Positions 52,500 to 61,243 of a DNA stretch of 64,000 nucleotides are shown here, one piece after another; position 1 is the first letter of the stretch; the number at the start of each line of letters is the position of its first letter. Both the position numbers and the translations under genes were made by a program. The DNA is from Anaerolineae bacterium CG2_30_57_67 (GTDB taxonomy: Bacteria; Chloroflexota; Anaerolineae; Anaerolineales; Villigracilaceae): the NCBI GenBank assembly GCA_001872455.1, contig MNXJ01000025.1, forward strand, positions 1 through 64,000, read 5' to 3'. Below the pieces are notes generated by a model. That model made no database searches. It worked only from the letters and a program-made list of their open reading frames with translations, and had not been told where the DNA came from.

Positions 52500-54014
52500 A
52501 TGAAAGTGATGAAAACTCAACAAATATCTCCTGCTTCTGCTAAAACGCGGGTGCTCGTTGTAGACGATCACCCCAACACCGCATCTATGTTGGCGCGCGC
52601 TATTGCCCAACTGGGGCCCAAGGTCACGGTTCTTTCTGCCGACAGCGGCGAAAGCGCTTTGAAAATCACTCGTGACCAATCGGTGGATATTCTCATCACC
52701 GATATGATGATGACCGGAATCAACGGGTTAGAACTCATTGAAAAATTGCAGGCGCACCCGGCGGGCGGACCTTCCTTCACTGTTCTCGTCACTGCTTACG
52801 ATATTCCCGGTTTGAAAATTACTGCGCACCGTCTTAAGGTTAATGAAGTTGTCATCAAACCTGTCCGACCAGAGCGCATTTGCCAACTGGTTGCCACTGC
52901 CATTGCCGAATTTGGCGCTGAGCCGGCAGGAGTATTGCCCGAAGTTAAACCCCAGCCTAAAATTCTGATCGCCGATGACTTGCCTGATAACGTCACTCTG
53001 CTGGTGCGCTACCTCACCAATGAGGGTTATGCCTGCCTGCAGGCCTCGGACGGGGAACAGGCGCTGGCGAAAATCCGCGCTGAAATGCCGGATTTGATTC
53101 TGCTCGACATGAACATGCCGGTCAAAGACGGCTTGCAAACCCTGCATGAGATTCGTACCGACCCGGCCATCAGCCATTTGCCGGTCATTATTCTTACTGC
53201 TGCCCGCATTGAGCCGATGGATATGCAAATGGCCTTGAACATCGGCGCGGATGATTATGTCACAAAACCCTTTGACCGGCGCGAACTGCTGGCGCGCATT
53301 CGCACCCGCTTGCGGGTCAAAGAATCTGACGATCTCATTCGCCGCCGCAATAAGGAATTGAGCCTGTTGCCAGAAATTGGCCGCGAATTGAGCGCGCATA
53401 CCGATATAGACGAATTGACCCGCCTGATTTTGCGGCGCACGGTCCAAACGCTGGGCGCACTTTGGGGGCAGATTGTCTTGCTCGACCCGCAAGGAAACAT
53501 CAGCCAGAAATCGTATCATTTCGCGGTAGACGAGAACCCGGACGCTGCTTTGCCAGATTTGAAGGCTTTAATTCAGCGCTTGCGTGAAACGCGCCAGGGC
53601 TTCATCATCAGCGACACGCAGCACGATCTGCGCTGGCCGGTCGTCGGGCAGAGTTCCGCCCGCTCGGTGGTGGTAACACCGCTTTTTGGCCGGACGGAAT
53701 TGCTTGGCCTGCTGATTTTGGCGAATGAAACGCCAAATTATTTTCTTACTGAACACTTTCTGCTGCTACAGGCGATTGCCGGTCAGGCGGCGATTGCCAT
53801 TGACAATGCGCGTCTGTTCACCCTGCTTAAAAATCAGCCCGCCGCTGGTCAGCCGAATGGCCTGAAAACGTTGACCAGCCTGATGGAACGCGCCAAAACC
53901 ACCCAGATTACCCAAACCAGCGACATTCTGGAAATGGAAAATCGCAAATTTTCCACGCTGGTGAATTGGATTGACGGTCGTTACGTGGTCACCTTACGCG
54001 AAGTTACCCGCTAA
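52500..54014 (+). CDS. Tandem-receiver and GAF-domain protein
   Basis: 504 residues: receiver 1 about 17-135 with VVDDHPN and phospho-acceptor Asp68 (ITDMMMTGINGLE), receiver 2 about 155-275 with IADDLPDN and Asp203 (LILLDMNMPVKDGLQ), a GAF domain about 295-445 (LLPEIGRELSAHTDIDELTRLI..FLLLQAIAGQAAIAIDNARLF), and a C-terminal 60-residue part ending in NWIDGRYVVTLREV. No kinase or DNA-binding domain, so probably a relay or scaffold between kinases. Start 52500 is preferred; 52509 is also possible. Confidence 0.85.
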   Translation: MKVMKTQQISPASAKTRVLVVDDHPNTASMLARAIAQLGPKVTVLSADSGESALKITRDQSVDILITDMMMTGINGLELIEKLQAHPAGGPSFTVLVTAYDIPGLKITAHRLKVNEVVIKPVRPERICQLVATAIAEFGAEPAGVLPEVKPQPKILIADDLPDNVTLLVRYLTNEGYACLQASDGEQALAKIRAEMPDLILLDMNMPVKDGLQTLHEIRTDPAISHLPVIILTAARIEPMDMQMALNIGADDYVTKPFDRRELLARIRTRLRVKESDDLIRRRNKELSLLPEIGRELSAHTDIDELTRLILRRTVQTLGALWGQIVLLDPQGNISQKSYHFAVDENPDAALPDLKALIQRLRETRQGFIISDTQHDLRWPVVGQSSARSVVVTPLFGRTELLGLLILANETPNYFLTEHFLLLQAIAGQAAIAIDNARLFTLLKNQPAAGQPNGLKTLTSLMERAKTTQITQTSDILEMENRKFSTLVNWIDGRYVVTLREVTR

Positions 54015-54160
54015 AAAACAACAGGCGTAGAAAGCGTAACGGATTAAGGCACGTGTTTTCACGTTTCGCTGCCGCTGGTTTCCAATGCAGAATATACTCT
54101 GGCTAACCAAGAGCATATTTCAAATAAAGGTTTTCAATTTTCAACCTATGGAGATTCAAA

Positions 54161-55891
54161 ATGAGAAAAAGACCCTTTCGCATTTTTCTGGTTTTTATCA
54201 TCATCATCATCCTCGCTATAGCCGCAGTTTTTGTCAACGCCGCACTCCGCCGCAGTCTTAATGATAGCGAGCAGACAGCGAATTCAGTCTTGCGTCTCCA
54301 AGGGCTTGCCTATCGCCTTTCCGCTTTGGAATGGCAATCCATCAGTATGGGGCAAATGTCTTCTGAGGTTGTTGAGAGTGTGCAAACTACACGGGATGAG
54401 ATGAAAAGCATCCTGGGAGAGTTGGAACGGCTTGATCCAAACTCTGAAAACCTAAGCAAGGTACGCCAGGCTTTCACAACTTACGATTCTGCCATGGTCG
54501 AAGAGTTCAAACTCATTACGGCAGGCGATTTGGAACAAGCCCACAGCCTGGACGAGGAACAAGTAGATCCAGCCTTCAATGTTTTGGCCGAAGAACTGAC
54601 ATCCGCCGGCGTCAGCTACAACGCAAAGGAAGCACAGGTAAAACGGGGGAGCGACCTGGGCTTTACGATCTTGCTGTTATTTATCTCCGCTGCAACCGCC
54701 TGGACATTCTGGCAGTTCCAAAAAGTGCAGGCCGCAAGCGAGCAAGAACATTTGGATGAATTTAAGGCTGTCAACTTGGAATTGGAAGCGAACCGGCAAA
54801 GACTCGAACAGCGCGTGACCGACCGCACCAAAGCGCTGGCTACCTCCACCGAAGTCAGCCGCAAACTTTCCACCATCCTCAACCAGAAAGAACTGGTGAC
54901 CGAAGTGGTGAATCAAGTCAAGAACGCCTTCGGCTACTATCATACCCAGATTTATTTTTACGACGAAGCCAAAGATAATTTGGTCATGGCGGGTGGCACA
55001 GGCGAAGCCGGAGAAAAAATGCTGGCTCAATTCCACAAGGTTGCAAAGGGACGCGGCCTGGTGGGACGCGCGGCAGAAACTAACCAGCCTGTTCTGGTAT
55101 CAGATACAGCCCAGAATGCGGAATGGCTGCCCAACCTATTGTTGCCCGATACCAAATCGGAAGCCGCCATCCCGATCTCCATCGGCGACCAGGTGCTGGG
55201 CGTGCTGGATGTTCAGCAAAACGTGGTGAATGGTTTGCAACAGGAGGATGTTGACGCCCTGCAATCCATTGCCAACCAGGTTGCGATTGCTGTGCAGAAT
55301 GCGCGTATTTTCACCCAAGCGGAACAACAGAGACGCCAAAATGAATTAATTCTAGACTCCGCCGGGGAAGGCATCTTTGGACTGGACGAACAAGGCAATC
55401 ACACGTTCGTCAACCCGATAGGGGCAGAGATGCTTGGATATTCTGTCGAAGAACTCATCGGGAAACACAGCCACACGATGTGGCATCACACCCATGCGGA
55501 TGGCACTCCTTTCCCGGGAGAAGAATGTCCCATCTATTTCACGCTGAGAAACGGGGTACATAATCAAGGGGAGGAGTATTTCATCCGCAAGGATGGCAGC
55601 GGGTTCTACGTCACTTTTTCCAGTGTGCCCATTCTGGAAGATGACCGCACTGTCGGCGCAGTGGTTACTTTTGCTGATATTACTCAGCAAAAACGCGAAC
55701 GCGAAATCATCGCTCAACGCGCCAAGCAACAGGAAGTGCTGAACCTGATCACCCGCAAGATCCAAAACACAACCAGCATTGATGGAGCGTTACAGATTAC
55801 CGCGCGCGAACTGGGTCACGCGCTGGGGATGAAGCAGACGCAGGTGACGCTGGAGCCCGAAAATTTGGCTAACAAGCCCAAAAGCAATTAA
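54161..55891 (+). CDS. Kinase-less membrane receptor 1 (GAF, PAS)
   Basis: 576 residues. TM1 about 7-28, extracytoplasmic helical sensor about 29-163, TM2 about 168-188, coiled coil about 192-228 (RQRLEQRVTDRTKALATS), GAF about 235-385 (FGYYHTQIYFYDEAKDN, LLPDTKSEAAIPI), PAS about 392-510 (DSAGEGIFGLDEQGNHTFVN) and a short C-terminal tag (about 527-576) with LNLITRKIQNTTS and ARELGHALG. No HisKA, HATPase, GGDEF or methyl-accepting region follows, so it must act through another protein. First gene of a five-gene set ending in a histidine kinase. TGGAG ribosome-binding site. Confidence 0.8.
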   Translation: MRKRPFRIFLVFIIIIILAIAAVFVNAALRRSLNDSEQTANSVLRLQGLAYRLSALEWQSISMGQMSSEVVESVQTTRDEMKSILGELERLDPNSENLSKVRQAFTTYDSAMVEEFKLITAGDLEQAHSLDEEQVDPAFNVLAEELTSAGVSYNAKEAQVKRGSDLGFTILLLFISAATAWTFWQFQKVQAASEQEHLDEFKAVNLELEANRQRLEQRVTDRTKALATSTEVSRKLSTILNQKELVTEVVNQVKNAFGYYHTQIYFYDEAKDNLVMAGGTGEAGEKMLAQFHKVAKGRGLVGRAAETNQPVLVSDTAQNAEWLPNLLLPDTKSEAAIPISIGDQVLGVLDVQQNVVNGLQQEDVDALQSIANQVAIAVQNARIFTQAEQQRRQNELILDSAGEGIFGLDEQGNHTFVNPIGAEMLGYSVEELIGKHSHTMWHHTHADGTPFPGEECPIYFTLRNGVHNQGEEYFIRKDGSGFYVTFSSVPILEDDRTVGAVVTFADITQQKREREIIAQRAKQQEVLNLITRKIQNTTSIDGALQITARELGHALGMKQTQVTLEPENLANKPKSN

Positions 55892-55909
55892 CGATTGCGG
55901 AGCATGAAT

Positions 55910-57787
55910 ATGAATATAACCTCAACTACGAATTCATCAGAACAGCGCTTTGGCTTCTGGGGTAACCTGCCCCTGGCGCGTAAATTGTTGCTGGCTTTCG
56001 GCGTATTATTCGTTTTGACCGTACTCGTCGGCATTGTCACCTTGTGGGGCTTGAATCAAACCACAACCACTTATGAAGAAGTGCTGACAAGCGATATTCA
56101 AGTCCGCACCCTCGCGGACCAATTGACGGTCAACCTTTTATCAGCCCATCGTGACGGCAAGGATTACCTCCTGCGCTGGCGTGTTCAGGGACCGGATGCG
56201 GCCTACGCAAACTATGCCACGCTTTTTGTCCAGGATGTTGCCGACATGCGCGACACTCTTAAACAACTTACCCCATTTGGAGAAGATGTAGGGACGGTCT
56301 CGACCGGTAATTACTCACAGGCGCAGTATGAAGCGGATCTCGCCGCTCTGGGGCAAAGCACGGATGCCTATGAACAAAGTTTTCTGGCGTATGCCGCCCT
56401 GACCAAAGCCAGAGGCTCTGATGAAAATACAGGTCTCGAAGGCGAGATGCGTACTGCCGCTCATAACATTGAAGCAAAAGTCAGTGGCGTGGCTGGGCTG
56501 GAGCCACTGGAAATTTTATACCTCCAGATGCGCCGCCATGAAAAAGATTACATCGAGCGCAACGATCAAACCTACATTGACCAGATTCATACAACAGTCA
56601 CCCAGTTGAAGACTCAAATCGCGGCGACAGACCAACTCAGCCCGGCGGTGAAGACCGAATTGCGCGCCCAGATGGATGCCTACCTGAAAGCATTCGACGC
56701 GATCGTGGAAGCAGATCAAGAACTTGTCACGCAGGATACAGAGTTGGCAAACATCGCGGTCGCGCTCCAGACTTCCATTCTAAAAATTAAAGGAATTGGC
56801 GCGCAACTTGCGGTGGATAACACAAGCGCGGCGCGCGCAAACGGCACGCAAACCTTTACCTTTTCCATCGTCACGGTCTTTATCGCGCTGGTCATTTCCA
56901 TCGCGCTGGCTATTACGCTGTCGCGGCAAATCACCCGCCCGGTTATCCAGTTGACGAACGTTGCGCAGGAAATTTCAGCAGGCAACTTCGAGACGCAAGC
57001 GGAAGTCACCTCAGCGGACGAAGTCGGCACGCTGGTGCAAACGTTCAACACCATGACCTCCCGCCTGCGTCAGGCATTTGAAGATGTCCGCCGCCGGGCC
57101 GCCGAGCTCGCCACCGTGGCCGAAGTGGGAACCGCCACCGCCACCATTCTGCAAACTGACCGACTCTTGCAGGAAGTGGTGGACTTGACCAAAGAACGCT
57201 TCAACCTGTACCACTCGCATATTTACCTGTTGGATGAAAGCGGCGAGAACCTGGTCTTGGCAATGGGCGCGGGCGAAGCGGGCGCGCAAATGAAAGCCAA
57301 GGGACTCTCCATCCCGCTCAACCGCGAACAATCGTTGGTGGCGCGCGCCGCCCGTGAACGAAAAGGCGTGATCGTCAACGATGTGACGCAGGCGCCGGAC
57401 TTCCTGCCCAACCCCCTGCTTCCAGACACACGCTCCGAACTGGCTACGCCGATGATCGTCGGCGGCAAGGTCATCGGCGTCTTTGATGTGCAGTCAGATG
57501 TGGTTGGACGCTTCACAGACTCAGACATCAACATCCAAACCACGCTGGCGGCGCAGGTTGCCACCTCCATTCAAAACGTGCGCTCTTATGAACAATCCAA
57601 AGCACAGGCGGATTTGGAGTCAATGGTTAACGCCATTGGTCAGAAGATCCAGCGCGCCACCACCGTGGACGACACCTTGCAAACCGCTGTGCGCGAACTT
57701 GGGCTGGCGCTTGGCGCTTCGCGTGTCAGCGCCAAAATTGGAACAAACCGTCAGACGGCATTGACGAACCTGGCCGAAACTGATTAA
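55910..57787 (+). CDS. Kinase-less membrane receptor 2 (HAMP, GAF)
   Basis: 625 residues from 55910. TM1 about 22-44, large extracytoplasmic helical sensor about 45-310 (chemoreceptor-like, with MRRHEKDYIER near 205, as in HBM-type sensors), TM2 about 318-340, HAMP about 341-395 (LSRQITRPVIQLTNVAQEI, DEVGTLVQTFNTM), GAF about 405-560 and the short C-terminal tag with VNAIGQKIQRATT and VRELGLALGASR. No output domain. GGAG at 55899-55902 sits 7 nt before ATG 55910, so the start at 55904 or TTG 55895 is less likely. Confidence 0.8.
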   Translation: MNITSTTNSSEQRFGFWGNLPLARKLLLAFGVLFVLTVLVGIVTLWGLNQTTTTYEEVLTSDIQVRTLADQLTVNLLSAHRDGKDYLLRWRVQGPDAAYANYATLFVQDVADMRDTLKQLTPFGEDVGTVSTGNYSQAQYEADLAALGQSTDAYEQSFLAYAALTKARGSDENTGLEGEMRTAAHNIEAKVSGVAGLEPLEILYLQMRRHEKDYIERNDQTYIDQIHTTVTQLKTQIAATDQLSPAVKTELRAQMDAYLKAFDAIVEADQELVTQDTELANIAVALQTSILKIKGIGAQLAVDNTSAARANGTQTFTFSIVTVFIALVISIALAITLSRQITRPVIQLTNVAQEISAGNFETQAEVTSADEVGTLVQTFNTMTSRLRQAFEDVRRRAAELATVAEVGTATATILQTDRLLQEVVDLTKERFNLYHSHIYLLDESGENLVLAMGAGEAGAQMKAKGLSIPLNREQSLVARAARERKGVIVNDVTQAPDFLPNPLLPDTRSELATPMIVGGKVIGVFDVQSDVVGRFTDSDINIQTTLAAQVATSIQNVRSYEQSKAQADLESMVNAIGQKIQRATTVDDTLQTAVRELGLALGASRVSAKIGTNRQTALTNLAETD

Positions 57788-57856
57788 AAACCTTGGTGAC
57801 TTTGCGCCACCCGCATATAAGCGCGTACCCATGTAAGGAAAAAAGGAGATGTTGCC

Positions 57857-58660
57857 ATGAACAAAAATAAGATGTACCAAATGGGAGCCGTTCTAATGCG
57901 CGTAATGTTCGCAAGTGTTTTGTTGGCGGCCTGCCAAAATTCCACTCCGCCCGCGCCTACTCTGTTCCCAACCCAGCCAACATCCAGTGGCATTATTATT
58001 GCAGTAGATAGCGGCAATGCTCCTTTTATGTACGAAAAAGATAATCAGGCAGCGGGGCTATACCCACTTTTATTGCAGGAGGCTTTCAAACGGATGGGCG
58101 TGCCAGCCACCGTGGAGGCCTACCCTTGGAAACGCGCGCTGGTAATGGGTGAAAGTGGCGAAGCGGGCATCGGCGGCATTTACAAAACCGAGTTGCGGTT
58201 GAAAATCTATGATTATTCGGCGCCGCTTTTTTTCGAAAAACTCCTGATCTATGTCAAAAAAGGCAATGGCTTTGAGTTTAACACTGTCAACGATTTAAAG
58301 GGAAAGACTCTGGGCGTTATGTCCGGGTGGAGCTATGGCGATATTTTTGATCAGGCCAAAGCGCAAGGGTTGTTCAAAGTTGAAGAAGTCTCTACCGATA
58401 TTGCCAACTTTGAGAAATTGCTACTCGGACGCGTGGATGGGGTGATAGCGATCGAATTGACAGCGCAACAGATTATCTCTGAAAAACAATATGTAGGGCA
58501 GATAGAAGTCTTAGCCACGCCCCTATCCATCAACGCCACCTATCTCGTCTTTGCCAAGAGCTTGCAGCAAACGGCTCTGCTGGAAAAATTTAACACTGTT
58601 TTGGCGGCTATGCGGCAAGACGGCACGTATGATCTGCTGGTTAGCAAAAGCCAGCAATAA
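57857..58660 (+). CDS. Periplasmic substrate-binding lipoprotein (SBP family 3)
   Basis: 267 residues. Lipoprotein signal with VLLAAC (anchor Cys about residue 26) and a Pro/Thr linker. The mature domain has the amino-acid-binding family 3 pattern: AVDSGNAPFMYEKDNQAAGLYPLLLQEAFKRMG, YPWKRALVMGESG, DYSAPLFFEKLLIYVKK, LKGKTLGVMSGWSYGD and a C-terminal AMRQDGTYDLL. No ABC permease is nearby; it lies between receptor genes 2 and 3, suggesting it feeds a ligand signal to a receptor rather than a transporter. AAGGAG ribosome-binding site. Confidence 0.83.
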   Translation: MNKNKMYQMGAVLMRVMFASVLLAACQNSTPPAPTLFPTQPTSSGIIIAVDSGNAPFMYEKDNQAAGLYPLLLQEAFKRMGVPATVEAYPWKRALVMGESGEAGIGGIYKTELRLKIYDYSAPLFFEKLLIYVKKGNGFEFNTVNDLKGKTLGVMSGWSYGDIFDQAKAQGLFKVEEVSTDIANFEKLLLGRVDGVIAIELTAQQIISEKQYVGQIEVLATPLSINATYLVFAKSLQQTALLEKFNTVLAAMRQDGTYDLLVSKSQQ

Positions 58661-58687
58661 TTTCTATCGAGATAAGGACACTCTGTC

Positions 58688-61237
58688 ATGTTAATAAAAC
58701 GCCTCGCCGACTTTTTTGCCACAAGCCTCCAACGCAAATTGTTGCTGGTGGTAACGGTGGTGGTGACTCTGTTGATGATTGTATTTGGTTTCTACCTAAT
58801 CAACATACAACGTCAGAACGCCACCGCTGAGATCGAAGGCCGCGCGACCCGCATGGCCGATCTGCTGGCTCAAACCATTGCTTTGCCTCTTTGGAATGTT
58901 GATGCGGACAGTATCAATGCCCAGTTCAAAGCGATTATGGCTGACCCGGAAGTGAACAGCGTGGACATCTACGAGACTGGCAAAAGCCAGCCGATGGTGA
59001 CAATTGCCCGGGAAACCGTCGCTGTTGACCCAATTACCCGCACGGCCGATGTCATCCTCCAGCGCGGGGAAGAACAAAATTCGCTGGGTACTGTTCGGGT
59101 AGTCTATTCCCGCGAATTGCTCTATCGTTCGCTCGGCCAGACCCAGATTCTGATCGGTAGCATAATTCTGGTACTCATTTTATTTCTGGTCATTGGCATC
59201 TATTCTTTGCTGGGCCGCCTGGTGATTAATCCCCTGCACGAAATGACGATCTTGACCAGCCATGCCGCCGCTGGTGATTTAACCGGCCATGTGAATGTGA
59301 CATCTCGTGACGAGATGAGCATTCTGGCTTCTTCTTTGAACAGTATGGTAGCCCAGTTGCGTGGCTCCATCAGCACATTGGAATCCCGCGTGGGAGAACG
59401 CACACAAAGCCTTGAACTCGCCGCTGAAGTTGGCCGTTCTATCTCGCAAGTGCGCGCGCTGGATGTTATGCTGACCGACGCGGCGGAACTCATCCGAAAG
59501 CAATTTGACCTATACTACGTGCAGGTATATCTTGTCAATCCCAGCCAAACTTATCTCAACTTGCAAGCAGGCACAGGGGATGTAGGCGAGCAACTGCTGG
59601 CGCGCAACCACCGTTTGCCTTTTAACAACGCCTCCATCAACGGACGCGCCGCAATCGAAAAACGTTCCGTAGTGATTACCGACACCACCGCCAGCGCCAC
59701 CTTCAAACCCAATCCGCTGCTGCCTGATACCCGCTCTGAAATGGCAGTGCCGCTGATGATCGGCGACAGAGTAGTGGGTGTGCTGGATATGCAAAGCGAA
59801 AACGCAGGTTCATTAAATCAGGATATATTGTCCGCCTTCGAAGCCATGGCGGGACAATTAGCCATCGCCATTCAAAATGCGAACTTCCTGGCAGAGACGC
59901 AACAAGCTCGCGCCGAAGTGGAATCTCAGGCTCGCCGCCTCTCGCGCGCTAACTGGGTGGATTATCTGGATGCCATCCACAAACCCGAAGAGACCGGCTT
60001 TATGTTCGAGCAAAATAAGATCAGCCCGCTAACACAAGCACAAGAAACGCAAACCGCCGAAAACAGTAACGCGCTTGTTGCGCCAATCTCTGTCACAGGC
60101 GAAGCCCTTGGAAATTTAGTTGTGGAAATGGGCGGACAATCCCCGATCGCGCATACATCCGAACTGGTCAACACCGTCGCGCGGCAGGTGGCGCAGCAAA
60201 TCGAAAGCCTGCGCCTGCTGGATAGCGCCGAACGTTACCGCTTCGAGGCGGAAGAAGCCTCCCGCCGCTTAACCCGCGAAGGCTGGAAAGATTACGCAGA
60301 TACGAATGCCGATCAAGGCTCAAGTTACATTTATGATCTGAAGGAAGTCCGACCCTACAATCAAGCCGGAGATCATCAGATTGAAAAATCTGCTTTCAGC
60401 CTGCCGCTCAAAGTCCGCGATGAAACCATTGGCAAACTCGTTGTCCAGGGACTTGGCGCTGATGATAAAGAGTCTCTCGAACTTGCCAATATGGTTGCCG
60501 AACGCCTCGGCGCGCACATCGAAGGACTGCGGCAGTTTGACGAAACGCAATCTGCACTGACGCAGTCTGAGAAATTGTTTGAGGCTAGTCGCCGCCTGGC
60601 ACAAGCCGCAGACTTGCAGGAACTGGTCAAAGCCGCCGTTGAAACACTCGATATCCCGGTGGTCAACCGCGCAATTCTGGGAGCCTTTAGCTATGACGCG
60701 GCTGGTGAACTGGAAAGCATGACGGACATTGCCAACTGGTGGAATGGCAGCGGTCATGAAGTGGCTGCGATAGGAACTTCTTATGAGGCAAAAACACTGA
60801 AGTTGTTATCGGCATTCTTGAGCGCCACCCCGGTTTTCTTCAACGATACTTTCCACGATGAAAGAATGGACGCGAGTGGGATGCAAATCGCCAAGGCTCT
60901 GAATATCCGCGCTGGCGCAGTTCTGCCTCTGTTTCAGGGGAATCGCCAACTCGGTATTCTGATGTTGCAGGCTGAAGAACCGCACAACTTTTCGCAAAAC
61001 GAAACCCGTTTGTTCTCAGCGTTGGCTCCGCAGATTGCTACCGTGCTGGAAAACCGCCGCCAGTTTGAACGCGCCCAAAAACAGGCCGAACGCGAAAGTA
61101 CATTGAACGCCATCAGCCAGAAAATTCAAGGCGCCACATCCGTCGAAGCGGTGCTCCAAATTGCCGCGCGCGAACTCGGTCACGCGTTGGGCGCACCGCG
61201 CACCATCGCCCAGCTGAGTCTTAAAGATAAGAAGTAG
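58688..61237 (+). CDS. Kinase-less membrane receptor 3 (HAMP, GAF, repeat modules)
   Basis: 849 residues. TM1 about 17-39, extracytoplasmic sensor about 40-150, TM2 about 153-175, HAMP about 176-230, GAF about 245-398 (LLPDTRSEMAVPLMIGDRVVGVLDM), two copies of an unnamed module (about 409-511 and 517-615, each with RRL..xxW.DY and EALGNLVVE/ETIGKLVVQ), a second GAF-like domain about 628-795, then the C-terminal tag (about 803-849) with LNAISQKIQGATS and ARELGHALGAPR. No catalytic output domain. Its repeat modules are shared with the histidine kinase directly downstream, which argues for a physical link. Confidence 0.8.
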   Translation: MLIKRLADFFATSLQRKLLLVVTVVVTLLMIVFGFYLINIQRQNATAEIEGRATRMADLLAQTIALPLWNVDADSINAQFKAIMADPEVNSVDIYETGKSQPMVTIARETVAVDPITRTADVILQRGEEQNSLGTVRVVYSRELLYRSLGQTQILIGSIILVLILFLVIGIYSLLGRLVINPLHEMTILTSHAAAGDLTGHVNVTSRDEMSILASSLNSMVAQLRGSISTLESRVGERTQSLELAAEVGRSISQVRALDVMLTDAAELIRKQFDLYYVQVYLVNPSQTYLNLQAGTGDVGEQLLARNHRLPFNNASINGRAAIEKRSVVITDTTASATFKPNPLLPDTRSEMAVPLMIGDRVVGVLDMQSENAGSLNQDILSAFEAMAGQLAIAIQNANFLAETQQARAEVESQARRLSRANWVDYLDAIHKPEETGFMFEQNKISPLTQAQETQTAENSNALVAPISVTGEALGNLVVEMGGQSPIAHTSELVNTVARQVAQQIESLRLLDSAERYRFEAEEASRRLTREGWKDYADTNADQGSSYIYDLKEVRPYNQAGDHQIEKSAFSLPLKVRDETIGKLVVQGLGADDKESLELANMVAERLGAHIEGLRQFDETQSALTQSEKLFEASRRLAQAADLQELVKAAVETLDIPVVNRAILGAFSYDAAGELESMTDIANWWNGSGHEVAAIGTSYEAKTLKLLSAFLSATPVFFNDTFHDERMDASGMQIAKALNIRAGAVLPLFQGNRQLGILMLQAEEPHNFSQNETRLFSALAPQIATVLENRRQFERAQKQAERESTLNAISQKIQGATSVEAVLQIAARELGHALGAPRTIAQLSLKDKK

Positions 61238-61243
61238 ATTGGC

